This document shows, in pieces, positions 54,190 through 64,000 of a stretch of DNA of 64,000 nucleotides. Origin of the DNA: Limnephilus marmoratus (Eukaryota > Arthropoda > Insecta > Trichoptera > Limnephilidae); assembly GCA_917880885.1 (NCBI GenBank), contig OU862927.1, positions 42,311,571 through 42,375,570 of the forward strand, in the 5' to 3' direction. The number at the start of each line of letters is the position of its first letter. Within the stretch, counting starts at the first letter, position 1. A program made the translations under genes and the position numbers. The notes beneath the pieces were generated by a model. That model ran no database searches and was not told the origin of the DNA. It was given only the letters and a program-made list of their open reading frames with translations.

Positions 54190-54680
54190 TTCGAACCATA
54201 AATAATAATAATAACAATTCCATTTTCCAGGTTGTTGGGAGGATAGTGCAATCCCACATTTCCTTCAGAGTTTTTCATATTTATATATTTACGCAGTAAA
54301 GAAAGAACAACATAAATAGAAAAAAAAATAATAACAAAAATAAATAATCCATTATTATGCAGGGCATGGTCGTGAGTGAGCTCGGGCCCAACGCTCACTC
54401 AGGAGTGGCGCTTGGTGCTGGAATGCTGCGGTCACCACCATGTTGTCGGAGGCCATTTCCGTAAACATTGTTGATGCGCTGCTACACCTTCTGAACCCAA
54501 TATAATTCTGCATGCATTATTATATTGGATCCGGAGACGTTCCATCGAGCTTACTCGGTATTGACACCATGTTTCACATGTACGAGTATGTAGGCTAGTG
54601 CAGAATGCATTGAACAATGTTTTTTTTTTAACATTATTGTTGCATTGGAAGGATCTTCGAGGAATCATATTTGACAAAAC
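54190..54680 (-). pseudogene. LINE C-terminal fragment with hairpin 3' end
   Basis: The minus strand encodes KKTLFNAFCTSLHTRTCETW then YRVSSMERLRIQYNNACRII, the C-terminal wording of a LINE reverse transcriptase. The 3' end holds 'gtgggattgcactatcctcc' and an ATT-rich tail at the left. This links the hairpin end at 21020 and 33395 to a LINE. Confidence 0.7.
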
Positions 54681-55050
54681 ACTGATACTTAGAAAATGCG
54701 CCCAGCATACTTGAATACACTATATTCGCTTGGCATAGAAATAATGTATCATAAATGTTATTCTAGCTTGTCGTTTCGTCACTTATCTGTTGAAAAGAGC
54801 ATCACAAAATTCCATACCAAATAGTTTAAGTTTGATTTTATGGCATTTAGAACCTTACAAAATGCCCTTAGCTATACTTAAATGTACTGTATTCCGTGGC
54901 AAAGAAATACTGTGTCTTAATATTATTCTAACTTATCGTTTCGTCACTTGCAAAAATGTTTATTTTATCTGTTGAAAAGAGCGTCGGAAAATTTCATAAC
55001 CACTGTTTAACACATTAATTTTTACTTAATTACTTGTTGTATGCATTTAG
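54681..55050. repeat. 165-bp two-copy tandem repeat
   Basis: 'tcgtttcgtcactt' at 54771 and 54936 lies in two collinear copies containing 'atctgttgaaaagagc'. The copies have diverged. There is no coding function. Confidence 0.6.
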
Positions 55051-55069
55051 AATACGAACAAACAAAAGG

Positions 55070-55390
55070 AAATCGAAATAAAATAAAATGATTTTTCATT
55101 CATTATTTACATCTAAAAAGTGGTGGACTAATTTGGCTTTAAATGTATCAAAGTTTAAATAAAATATGTCACAGCAACTCAGTTAGTTCATTGTCCAATC
55201 TATGTACTCTTTCTTTCACAGAAATCATAGCGAAGTTATTGTTGTAGAATAAAATATTCTGCCTGGTGTATTTTGGAGGTGTATGTATAGATAACAAGTT
55301 TATAGCATCAGGGCAGAACAATTGGAAGAACAATTTTTATATAATAAAAGGAGATCAAATATTTTTCGTCTTTCAGATAATTTCGATAAC
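55070..55390 (-). pseudogene. LINE reverse transcriptase C-terminal end
   Basis: Minus-strand text reads CPDAINLLSIHTPPKYTRQN, ILFYNNNFAMISVKERVHRL, DNELTELL, then stops. This is typical of the last residues of Jockey-like reverse transcriptases. It is 5'-truncated. Confidence 0.6.
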
Positions 55391-55944
55391 TTAAGTTTAC
55401 TGCGTAAATTGACATAATTGATATATTGACATAGGAATACCAATTTTGAAATAAATAAACGTTTATTGAAATTATTAAAATTTTGTATGTATTAAGTGAA
55501 ATGTAGAATAATTAATTAATTTTAATAAAAACTTAAACGACGGAATGATTAAAACCTACTGATTTTTGCAAAATAACATTTCTTACAAATTTGATGTTAA
55601 CAAATTTAATACTCGCTATGCATCCGGGAAGCTAACAGATTCCTAAGAATTGCAAGCTCGCACGGTTTGGCGCTGAGGCTCCAACTACTTCTTAGAACAG
55701 AATGTTTCGTAGTGGATAATTTCATAACGCACGTACGTCGTACAGGTTTCATTTCGGACTCGCTCTCGGGAAATTAATGCGAATGGGTAGAAATTTTAGC
55801 ATGGAATATGAGTAAAATAATAATAGTACTGTTATTTATTGGTGTAGGCATAAGATGAGATCTTGCTGATCTTAATAAAACGCGCGTGGACGAGTTGGTT
55901 GTTTATTTGCACAATATTGACACGTATGTGACGTACCTATTTGA
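55391..55944. other. Unassigned AT-rich region
   Basis: No supported gene is seen. Confidence 0.5.
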
Positions 55945-56343
55945 CGACCTCCGTAGTCCAGTGGCTAAGACTCTTGACTCACATTCCGGAGGTCGCGGGT
56001 TCAATAAATTTTATTTGATTAATTTGTGTTATTTCACAATTAATTCATTTAAAATAATATATAGTATATTTGCGGCATGTTCCAGAGTGGAAGATACTAT
56101 TAGTATCGCCCTGGTGTAAGACCACCATTAAGAATTGAAACGTTGCTTGAAAATGGCTTTAGCCGTGTTTAGTGACCAGATCTGAATAGCCAGGTACTTC
56201 CCAACCTTCCTCTTCCCCACCTCCTTCCCTCCCCACTAATTTCAGCCTCACAACATAGCCCAATTGGGGATGCCATAGTCTCACTGGCTTCAGACGGGAG
56301 AAGTTGAGATTCTTGTGCGGTATTCACTGTAAAAAAAAAAAAA
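55945..56343 (+). mobile_element. SINE family 1, full-length copy with tRNA-like head
   Basis: The head has an A-box 'gtagtccagtggctaaga' and a B-box 'ggtcgcgggttcaat'. The body carries 'ttaatttgtgttatttcac', 'gcggcatgttccagagtgg', 'ggctttagccgtgtttag', 'gaccagatctgaatagcc', and 'gccatagtctcactggc'. It ends in a poly-A run at 56331-56343. It is the reference copy for this family in the window. Confidence 0.85.
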
Positions 56344-56492
56344 AGTGTTGTAAAGCACCTAAAATATTCAATGCATTACATAACGACGTCAAAAGATCTG
56401 ATACAATTACTCATTTTGCAAGCGGTGTCCAAAAATGGATATCCGAAAAAGGGCGAAATGTCTTTAAAGATTTTCTTCAAAGTAACATTTAA
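56344..56492 (+). pseudogene. LINE reverse transcriptase C-terminal fragment
   Basis: After the SINE poly-A the frame reads CKAPKIFNALHNDVKRSD, THFASGVQKWISEKG, stopping at 56492. It is the last part of a CR1/Jockey-like reverse transcriptase. Confidence 0.6.
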
Positions 56493-57326
56493 ATATCCCT
56501 AAGATAAAACATAATTTTTTTTTTACATTGAATACTTTTACAATTTTTGACACAAAAATTGTTACAATAAGAATTCACCGCAATATTAATAGGTTCAATA
56601 TGAATCTATTTGTACAAAAATTACTAAAAATGAAAACTCTTTCTAGTTATTATTTATTTTAGGGAAATAAACAGTAAGCAATTGGATTAATTTATACATG
56701 TGTAATTTACCTAACTGAGAAACCAATTATAGATTTACTCATCATATTATTATACTGTGTCCAGAAATTAAACAGTAATCTTGCAACTAAAATATATCAC
56801 ATTATTAGGAGGTAAGTAGTACAAAAAATATGTCATTATATAATATATCATTACATTTATGAAGTTTTGTACTCATTTAATACATTTTTAATGCACTCTT
56901 GATAGAGTTTTTATATTTATTTTCGTCACAACTGAAAATATCTACATCAGATAGAATGTTATCATATTTATGTTGAAGACAAGGCAGGCATTTTTGTTTG
57001 AATTTGTTTTACAGTGTTTTTCATTAAAAATATTACACGAACGTGTGATTGTTATTGCACTATATGTAAAATCGACCACCACAACTCGGGCATCAGCCTA
57101 GCTTGGTGGTCGAAAAATCCACTAATAAATGTAACCATAAAATTTTATGCAATGAATAAAGAAAAATTAAAAAAAAGCGAAGTGCTAGCTAATAAAGCTG
57201 TCGGAGCTAAAGGAGAGCGAGCAGTAACATTCATCACCTTTTATAACCTGAATCTGCCGTCTCACTATTGCATATTTGAAAAGCAGGAGTACCACCAAAA
57301 CCATTCTCACAAGTACCAAACACCGT
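56493..57326. other. Mostly unassigned; includes the DHHNSG...WWSKNP segment
   Basis: 57073-57122 matches the minus strand at 43700-43752 in both DNA and peptide. The rest is AT-rich without recognisable genes. Confidence 0.45.
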
Positions 57327-57627
57327 TTGGGAGGTGGGTATAGGTATCGCCGCCGGTGAACCTTTTATTGGATGACCAACACCTCAGCCATCGCATGTTT
57401 GTTGACTTAGCAGGGATGCCCGGGTTCATGGGGCGAGGTTTGTCCGGATCTTGGCGGCATCTGTCCACCTACTGCGTCGCGGGCCGGATCGAGATAAGCT
57501 GATTGAGGGACGCCTTACGACTTCTCTAGTCGGACATTGCATTGCACCGCAGTTGGAGAGGTGGATCCATACTTCCTTCTCTCCTGGACACACTAACCCC
57601 CATCTACCTACCCCTCATACCCTTTTC
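57327..57627 (+). mobile_element. SINE-like repeat family 2, cut by a LINE
   Basis: 'tttgggaggtgggtatagg' to 'ctacccctcatacccttttcc' is present. The missing tail reappears after the LINE at about 59116-59145 as 'cagggcctcctgcgtggaag'. Confidence 0.75.
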
Positions 57628-59110
57628 CGTATTTATTTATTTATTTAACGCCCAAAGGGCTTTTTCATGTTTGGTAGTACAATTAATTCATGACAGATGA
57701 TTTTCAAACAGATACAGAAATAATAAAAATAACTCAGATAAAAAACCACACAAGTCATAAAAATACAAATACAGCGATTTCATAGGTTTACAGAAAAACA
57801 GATATGTTAATAAAACAGATAAAGAAATAATAAAAATAAAATAATAACACAATTGTTGGTAAAAGGTTATTTATTTAAGAAAGTAAGTTCACAGATCACA
57901 TAATATGGTAAAAATAGTCACAATGTATCAATTCACTAATTAACTGAGCAAAGGATCGGAGGGAACCTTGCCGTTAGGCTTTGGGAACAACAAAAGCTGA
58001 CTGTGGTTCTGCTTAGAGGGTCGTACCATAGGACGAAGCGCAACTAAGGCAGCAGTCGGGGGTCTGGTTGGTGCTTTATTTATGGTAGTAGAATACTCCT
58101 TAGAGGGTCGTGCCAGAGGACGAAGCGCAACTAAGAGAGCGTACTAGCCAAGAGCGAGCTGCAGACGAACTGACTAATTTAGGGCGCGCAGCTTGTTATA
58201 TAGTCCATTCCTTGTTGCGGGGTGTGGTTTATGTAGCGGCTCGAGGGTGGGAGATGCGCAGAAGGCGTCGGCGCATCCTGGTTTGCTTAGGGGTGGGTGA
58301 GCAGGATGGCGCTGTACGGGGGAAAGAGATGGTGTAGTGGCAAGCGTAAAAACGGCGCGCTACAAAATTAGATAAAAAAAGCACACAAGTCAAAAAAATA
58401 CAAAAATACAGCAATTTCATAGGTTTACAAAAATACAGATATGTTTAGGAATAGTTTTGGAATAAGTTTTTTTCAAGATCAACAAAATTCGCCAAGTTTA
58501 TTTTAAATATGTCAATTTCACCCAAGTACTGATTTCCCATAGTGTGAAATCGTTGTTTCGGAGAGTGGCAATGTAGTTCCGCTTATGAATACTGCAGAAG
58601 GATAGTGTATTTTTCGTGTTGTTACTGTCGATATTCGTAAGTCTATGAGTTGCAGAAGTTCGCAACAATCGAATTTAGAGTTAAGAATTTTGAATAAAAA
58701 TGTTAAATCGTTTATTTTACGTCTGTTTTCTGGTGTGTGCATTTAATAATAAATTATATTTTAAGTCTTCTAGTAGGACATTTAATTTAAAATTTATAAA
58801 ACGCAATTTTTTTTTTTGTATTCGCTCAATGTTTGTTATTAATGTGAATTTTGTGAGATGGAGATCAAACTACCGAGTTGTATTCCATTAGACTTCTAAC
58901 TAGAGATGCATATAATAATTTAATGGCTTATATGGAATTAACGTTTTTGGTTGATCTTAATACGAAGCCTAGTGTTTTCATACCTTTGTTTAAAATTGGG
59001 TGAAAATAATTGGAGAAACTTAGTTTTTCATCCAAAATAATTCCAAGATCTCTCATTTCCGTGACTCTTTCTAAACCTGTGTTATTGATGGAATATTCGA
59101 ATGAAACAGG
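57628..59110 (-). pseudogene. Jockey/CR1-like LINE, inverted, with internal insertion
   Basis: The tail is the TATT repeat at 57628-57645, followed by 'aacgcccaaagggctttttc'. Upstream, the minus strand encodes NRRKINDLTFLFKILNSKFD, CELLQLIDLRIS (58518-58742) and TGLERVTEMRDLGIILDEKL (58928-59100). The same LINE 3' end is on the plus strand at 62396-62612. The 3' UTR is disturbed by a duplication and a 0.5-kb insertion. Confidence 0.8.
57854..58364. mobile_element. Candidate solo LTR or similar insertion
   Basis: This relatively GC-rich 511-bp segment begins TGTTGGTAAAAGG and ends GCGCGCTACA, with TG...CA ends. It is absent from the related LINE end at 62.4 kb. An internal motif 'cttagagggtcgt', then 'aggacgaagcgcaactaag', occurs twice, about 90 bp apart. 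The flanks do not show a clean target duplication. Confidence 0.35.
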
Positions 59111-59522
59111 ATTTTCCCCAGGGCCTCCTGCGTGGAAGCTAATTAGCAAAATGCGCATCAGAGAAAACCGGCACTGGAATCCGGAAAAAAACATTGTTTC
59201 TTTGGGTTACCAAGTTATACCATACAAAATTTGCCTTGTATATATTTTCGTATTTTTCTCTCTTGTCGTCTCTCAAAAATAAACCCAGAATAACAACAAC
59301 TAATTATTATTTTCTGTACCCAAATATTTAGATAAATAATATAATTGGCAATTTGTAAGAGAATATTCTGCGTTATTCCAATTTTTTTTTAACATTATTA
59401 GCATTGACAAAATAAGCAAACTCCAAATGTCATCGATACTGTTATTTTTCCGAAAGAATTATTTTCTTTTGAAATATATTTCTTTGTCATCCTTTATCCC
59501 GATTTAATATGTTACCATCGTA

Positions 59523-60552
59523 CTAGGGTCAGTCAAAAAGTAATGCCTGTTTTTTTTCCTCTCCAAAAAATCTTATCAAGAAAAAAAAATATTGTGAGGA
59601 TTTCCATCTTGAAAATCCATCATAGATTCATCTTTTAACAAGGGCAAATATCACAGTGTTGTAAAAAGCACGGTCACATCCAGAACACCATCGCCATAAC
59701 TTTCCACGCCGATCACACAATTTTGAATTTTTTGGTTCTTGGTGAGTTTGTGTGATGCCATTCGATAAACTGCCTCTTTGATTCAGCTTTAAAAAAATGA
59801 CTTCTTCAAATTTTGCAAATCACTTTGTGGCACCATTTTATTAGTGATATAATTAAAAACCCTTTGTTTTTACCACGATAATCTTTATTTAAAAATCAAC
59901 ATGTTTCGAGAACGATGTATTTCATTAAAAAAATGAAACCATAATTCGTCTTCGGTCACAATTTTTTCCAGAAACTGAGCACTGCAAGTGTTGTGAGACT
60001 GTTGTTTTTCTTGTTTTTTTATTCTGGACGGTAAAATTTATATGTACCCCCCTTGCACAAACTTTTGTTTAATAATCAGTTGTCGAATAATCGTCATCGC
60101 AATGCCTTTAATGATGGAAAGAATGCGACATAATATGTAGTTATCTGGTTCACGACGAATGTTGCGTGCAATCACAAATCGATCAACGACCTGCCGCTCC
60201 GCTTTTAGTCAGCCAGCGGTGTTTGTCCTTCAGCTTCGTTACAGCGAAGAATCTTCTAGCAGTTTTGACATCTACGGTTGCATCATGGTACAAATTTTTC
60301 AGTATTTCATTAATGCGAACGGGCGTTTCACCTTTTACAGTCAAGAATCAATCACAGAAAGCTGTCTAATACGAACATGGATGTCAGCCATTTTGCAAGT
60401 GACTGCAATGCTGACACCTGTTGACGTAAAACGTTACTTCTGCAGCAGATTGTATAAGAAGGTTCGAGGAATCGCATCAAACTCAAATTTTCACTAACTA
60501 ACCATTTTTAAATAGAAAAAAAATGGAGGCATTACTTTTTCACTAACCCTCG
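59523..60552 (-). pseudogene. Decayed mariner transposon
   Basis: The inverted ends are CTAGGGTCAGTCAAAAAGTA on the left and CGAGGGTTAGTGAAAAAGTA on the right (reverse-complemented), with TA at both flanks (59521-59522, 60553-60554). The minus strand retains fragments such as MADIHVRIRQL and VTEDELWFHFFN, the latter resembling the mariner D(D)34D region, with many stops and frameshifts. It is about 1 kb and inactive. Confidence 0.85.
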
Positions 60553-60554
60553 TA

Positions 60555-61235
60555 TTATTTGATCTTTACAATATAAAATATAATCTTATTATGTGTTACC
60601 ATAGCAAAATACTTGCTTGAAGTACAATTTATAAAAATATTTGGCCAAACACAATACGGCGCGTAAGAAAGGAGTTTCTTAACAATAATTTTAATAATGC
60701 AGATAAATGATATAGAAAGCACACGGGTTATTTTTTCGAATTGGCCCGTATTCAAGAATGAACGATATACAAAACAAATTGAAAAATTTTCAATTTGTTT
60801 TGTATATGGTTCATTCTTATTAAAGAAGAATCAATAATATGAGAGTACTTCAATAAAAAAAAAGAATTGCGTTATTAATTCTAAAATCCTTCATTATGTG
60901 AAAAATTAATGTCATTCTTCTAATTCTTTCTTTTATTTCAAAGTAGTAAAAAACAAAACCTTGACAACATCGAGCAGTATTAAAAGGCCAGAGACTGTAT
61001 AGTTGAAATTTAACTTCGTACTTGAAGTTTGTTAAAAAGCTACTTTTGTAATAGAACCGAATTCAAGCAAGTAGCTAGTAATGCCAAAGGATGGCGCCAC
61101 TTACGTTAACAAATCACATACTTATACACGCCGCTGGCAGGGATAAGTACTGCGGATTTGTAATTTTGAGTATCTCTCCGGAAATGGAGAGATTGATGGT
61201 AATATGATTATTATATTGTAACTGCCTGTTGTGAA
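60555..61235. other. Unassigned AT-rich region
   Basis: A local inverted repeat at about 60752-60815 ('gaatgaacgatatacaaaac' and its complement) is visible. No gene is supported. Confidence 0.45.
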
Positions 61236-61239
61236 TAAT

Positions 61240-61445
61240 AGTACCACGTGACTATATATTACGCGGTTACTTTGTCCAGATGACTAGCTGTCACTGGATC
61301 ACAGTGGATCCGAGGAACCGCTATTTTTGGAACCAGTTCCTATCGGATTTATAAAATGGTCACCAACACTCAAACTGAGCGAAGACGAACCAAAAGCAAC
61401 CCGCAGGGCCTAGCAGCAAAAACCTGCGGAGCGGATTTTTAACTG
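61240..61445 (-). repeat. Unclassified dispersed repeat, copy 2
   Basis: It is the reverse complement of 33770-34010: 'ttttgctgctaggccctgcgg', 'ccattttataaatccgatagg', 'ggatccactgtgatccagtg'. Confidence 0.6.
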
Positions 61446-61754
61446 CTAGTCTTTATTAATTTATTTATTTCTCCAAAAATAACAGCTTTATTCTAAACAA
61501 AGATTATTGTGGAGTGAAAGGTTGATGTGTGGATGAAATTACTGAAAATGTTTACTTTGATGGACATTTCGTGAACATTTCTGATAATCTGTTTCGACAT
61601 AATAGAACGAAGCACAATAGAACGAAGTGTGCTTTTGTAATTTTGTTTAGAGCTGTTTGTTTTAATTTGTATTCGAAATAATTTTAAGTTTTAAAATTAT
61701 ATATTTTGTATATGGATAGAAAGCAGTCATTGACATATTGAACGAAATGAAACA

Positions 61755-62395
61755 ATAACTTTGTTTTTTAACCAGGATTTATTTAATTTTTATAATACCG
61801 ACCAGTTTCGCGTTACTCAAGCATCTTCAGGGTGTAAAATTAAACTGATCAAAAATACACATAGTGTGAGCTTACATAGATAAAGAAAGAGACAAATTAT
61901 ATATTCAGTGACAAATCGTCATTGGAATAGGTGATTAAGGGTTTTTGCTAGTTTATGGGGAATATCCCTAATATCGGGCTGTTGGACTCATTTAGCTGAT
62001 TATTAAGGATTTGGGTTTTTGTTTTAACGGCTTTCTTTATTTCAAGTGATTCTAAATTATTGAGTCTGTTACCATGACCATTTCTGTGTAAAATCTTAGC
62101 ACCGGTGCTTTGACTGAAGTTATGATCTTTATCAATAAGATGATTGGCGAATTTCGAAAATCCATTATTATTTAAGCATCTAAGATGCTCTTTGATTCTA
62201 ATATTGATATTGCGCGTCGTTTTACCAAAATAAAATGCGGAGCAATCAGTACAATCTAATTTTATAAATATATTTTAAGTTTAACCTTGAGTTTCAATTT
62301 CACAGAGGCGTCTACAATGAAAATCAAATTGATTTTACTTTTATTACGAATGCCCTTTTTGATTTCAGAGTTAATTGACGGAAATTGGCGAATTT
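61755..62395 (-). mobile_element. Penelope-like element fragment with GIY-YIG end
   Basis: The minus strand encodes KLDCTDCSAFYFGKTTRNIN, IRIKEHLRCLNNNGFSKFAN, HLIDKDHNFS, ESLEIKKAVKT, ending at the stop at 61948-61950. This is the C-terminal GIY-YIG endonuclease of a Penelope-like element, here with YFGKT for YIGQT. About 115 bp after the stop is a hammerhead-like motif. Confidence 0.85.
61797..61833 (-). ncRNA. Hammerhead-ribozyme-like motif of the Penelope element
   Basis: The minus strand reads ACC, CTGAAGA, a GC/GC stem, GAAAC, TG, GTC, GGT. ACC and GGT pair as stem I, and GTC is the standard cleavage triplet. Stem I differs from the motif at 2605 (CTC/GAG) but still pairs, which is compensatory. 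Stem II is short. Confidence 0.5.
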
Positions 62396-62612
62396 TGTGG
62401 ATCTTGTAAAAAACTTATTCCAATACTATTCCTAAATATATCTGTATTTTTGTAAACTTATCAAATCGTTCTATTTTAGTATTTTTATGACTTGTGTGCA
62501 TTTTTTTATCTAATTTTAGTTTTATTATTTTTTATCTGTTTACAAATCATCTGTCACGAATTAATTGTACAACCAAACATGTAAAAGCCCTCTGGGCGTT
62601 GAATAAATAAAC
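62396..62612 (+). mobile_element. LINE 3' end, same family as 57628-59110
   Basis: 'cttattccaatactattcc', 'gacttgtgtgcattttttta', 'catgtaaaagccctctgggcg', then 'ttgaataaataaa'. It is the plus-strand counterpart of the inverted copy and has no coding part. Confidence 0.7.
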
Positions 62613-62640
62613 ACATTATAAATGGTAATAACCTGTTAAT

Positions 62641-62750
62641 TGGTGACCAGATCTGAATATCCAGGTACTTCCCCACTTTTCTCTCCCTCATTTCCTTCCC
62701 GTCCCTATCTCCCCACTACCTTTAATCTCATAACATGACATAACTCTAAT
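62641..62750 (+). mobile_element. SINE family 1, central fragment
   Basis: 'ggtgaccagatctgaatatcc', 'caggtacttccccac' and 'cctttaatctcataacatg' match the family-1 body. Confidence 0.65.
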
Positions 62751-62754
62751 TTAC

Positions 62755-63188
62755 AATTTGGGAGGCGGTGTGTGTACCGCACCCCTGGAGACCATTTATT
62801 GGATAACCAACACCCCTGCTACAGAATATGCCTAGCGGTTCGTTCCGCAGGGGTTCATTGGGTGAGGTCTGTTGAGGTCTTAGCGGCGGATGCGTTTGCT
62901 CGTTTATTGCGTAGCGGTTCGGATTGGAAGAGACTGGTTGAGGTAGACCTTTTGACCTCTCCAGCTTGACTATTTTGACCCATCGCCTTGCACCACCGTG
63001 GTAGTAATGGATATCATACGTTTGACACCCCTGGAAACAGTGACCTATTTATTTCGCTTCCTCCCAGAACTTCGTCTTCCATTTTTTCCTAAAAAGACCA
63101 TCCATACAACATCCCCAAACGTGACGTAGGTCCCGAGGAAAATTGTTTTCATCATGGCCTCCTTTCATGTTGAGCTAATTTAAAAAAA
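62755..63188 (+). mobile_element. SINE-like repeat family 2, near full length
   Basis: It starts 'caatttgggaggcggtgtgtg', includes 'ggataaccaacacccctgc', 'gcttgactattttgaccc', 'ccatccatacaacatcccc', 'cccgaggaaaattgttttc' and ends in an A-run at about 63188. Confidence 0.8.
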
Positions 63189-64000
63189 GGGATTACGTAT
63201 TCTCACTGAGTCCAGACGATTGGGAGCAGAAAAATAATTTCCTGAAAATATGTTTCTTTTACCTTGGAATGAAAATAATACACCAACGCCTTACATACGT
63301 TATGTACGGTTCATAAAACAGCGTTCACGTGTAGTAATGCCTTTAACAGGAACAAAGAATTACGCGTACGTGGCGTTGCGCTCCGCGAGGAAAATGTTGT
63401 AAATTACCTTCTCTTAACTCTTTCTCTACACTTCTGAAATAACGAGAATTTATCTCGAGTGTGCATACAATGTGAGAAGATGTTCCTTCCTTGTTTATAA
63501 CGACAAGATTAGAGTAAAATATGCTTTGTTTAAAGAATTTGATCTTTGTAGAGGGAGCTTCGTGAATATTCAAGCCGCTACCAGCGGCATTCCTGCGTTA
63601 CATTTTTGCTTATTTTGGGTATTTTAAAGATGAAAACGTGGAAAATATATGATGTTGGTATGCTATCATTTTATGAGTAGAAGAATTCGGTTTTGTCAAA
63701 GTCTTTGTGTTTGAATATTTTAACTGTACTTTCATGTAACAAAATTGTTTTCGTGACATTTTTTGAGGTTTCTGGCCTACACGCACATTCGACTTGCCTA
63801 CCGTTACCTATGGGTTTTAAGTAAACATTGTGTAAAGGGATCGAACAATAGGCTTGACTAAAGAAAATTATGATAGGACGGCCAAGCCTTTCTACGCGGT
63901 GGCTTCAGTTCGTACTTGACAAGCCAGCCTTGTGTAGATGTCAAGGTTTGCAGAAATTCTTTTGAAGTTTATCTCAATTATATTTTGAAAAGAAAATAAC
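63189..64000. other. Right-edge region
   Basis: A family-1 SINE end word (tctcactgagtccag, 63201-63230) is present. A minus-strand open stretch at 63343-63573 reads TSSHIVCTLEINSRYFRSV in part; I do not recognise it. No gene is supported. Confidence 0.35.

Noticed and set aside
60159..60497. Plus-strand open frame of 112 codons
   Set aside because: It is antisense to the decayed mariner transposase and has no motifs.
63343..63573. Minus-strand frame with SSHIVCTLEINSRYF
   Set aside because: The peptide looks non-random but I cannot place it in a family, and no neighbouring element supports it.

Overview
The window is AT-rich eukaryotic DNA, almost certainly from an arthropod and most likely an insect. 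The evidence is spliceosomal intron signals, pol III-type SINEs and an insect-style mix of transposable elements: CR1/L2, Jockey-like and RTE-like LINEs, Penelope-like elements, mariner and piggyBac/Kolobok MITEs, hAT and Helitrons. I cannot name the order or species from sequence alone. Only one ordinary metabolic gene is visible, an apparently intronless galactose mutarotase at 11266-12342. Nearly everything else is mobile DNA, much of it nested.

Layout. 1-2345 is the 3' part of a CR1/L2-group LINE with an open reverse transcriptase frame. 2366-3989 holds two related TTAA-flanked elements side by side, one carrying a small insertion with a hammerhead-ribozyme-like motif. 4000-8200 holds a SINE, a Helitron, a LINE tail, a piggyBac-like MITE and a Penelope terminal repeat. 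8731-9853 is a long palindrome around a tRNA-Thr-like gene plus a 414-bp tandem array that repeats that gene three times. 11-14 kb is the mutarotase followed by SINEs. 15-24 kb is MITE, LINE and SINE debris with several clear target-site duplications. 24752-32010 is one minus-strand LINE split by a 5.4-kb non-coding insertion with LTR-like ends. 36930-39850 is a Penelope-like element interrupted by an RTE-like LINE and a SINE.

The most informative region is 41440-50382. A hAT transposon has a 16-bp terminal inverted repeat and a perfect 8-bp target duplication. Its broken transposase is split exactly at a TTAA by a 6.86-kb element, 42906-49769. That inner element has its own inverted ends and carries an intron-containing gene for a DDE (Mutator/MULE-like) transposase followed in the same frame by a YqaJ/lambda-exonuclease-type nuclease. 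One TAA codon separates the two domains. I read it as an autonomous Kolobok-like (TTAA-duplicating) transposon that pairs a transposase with a nuclease. The TTAA elements at 2366-3989 and 22 kb have similar ends and may be its non-autonomous relatives.

A second theme is hammerhead-ribozyme-like motifs. At least three loci show CUGANGA, a stem, GAAA and a closing short stem. Two of these are tiny insertions of 106 and 169 bp with perfect 12-bp target duplications, and a third lies just 3' of a Penelope GIY-YIG coding region. This suggests small non-autonomous retroelements mobilised by Penelope-like machinery. A third theme is a SINE family that shares roughly its last 100 bp with a Jockey/CR1-like LINE present in the same window. 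From 50 to 64 kb the window continues with Helitrons, LINE tails, a decayed mariner, a second Penelope fragment and more SINE copies.
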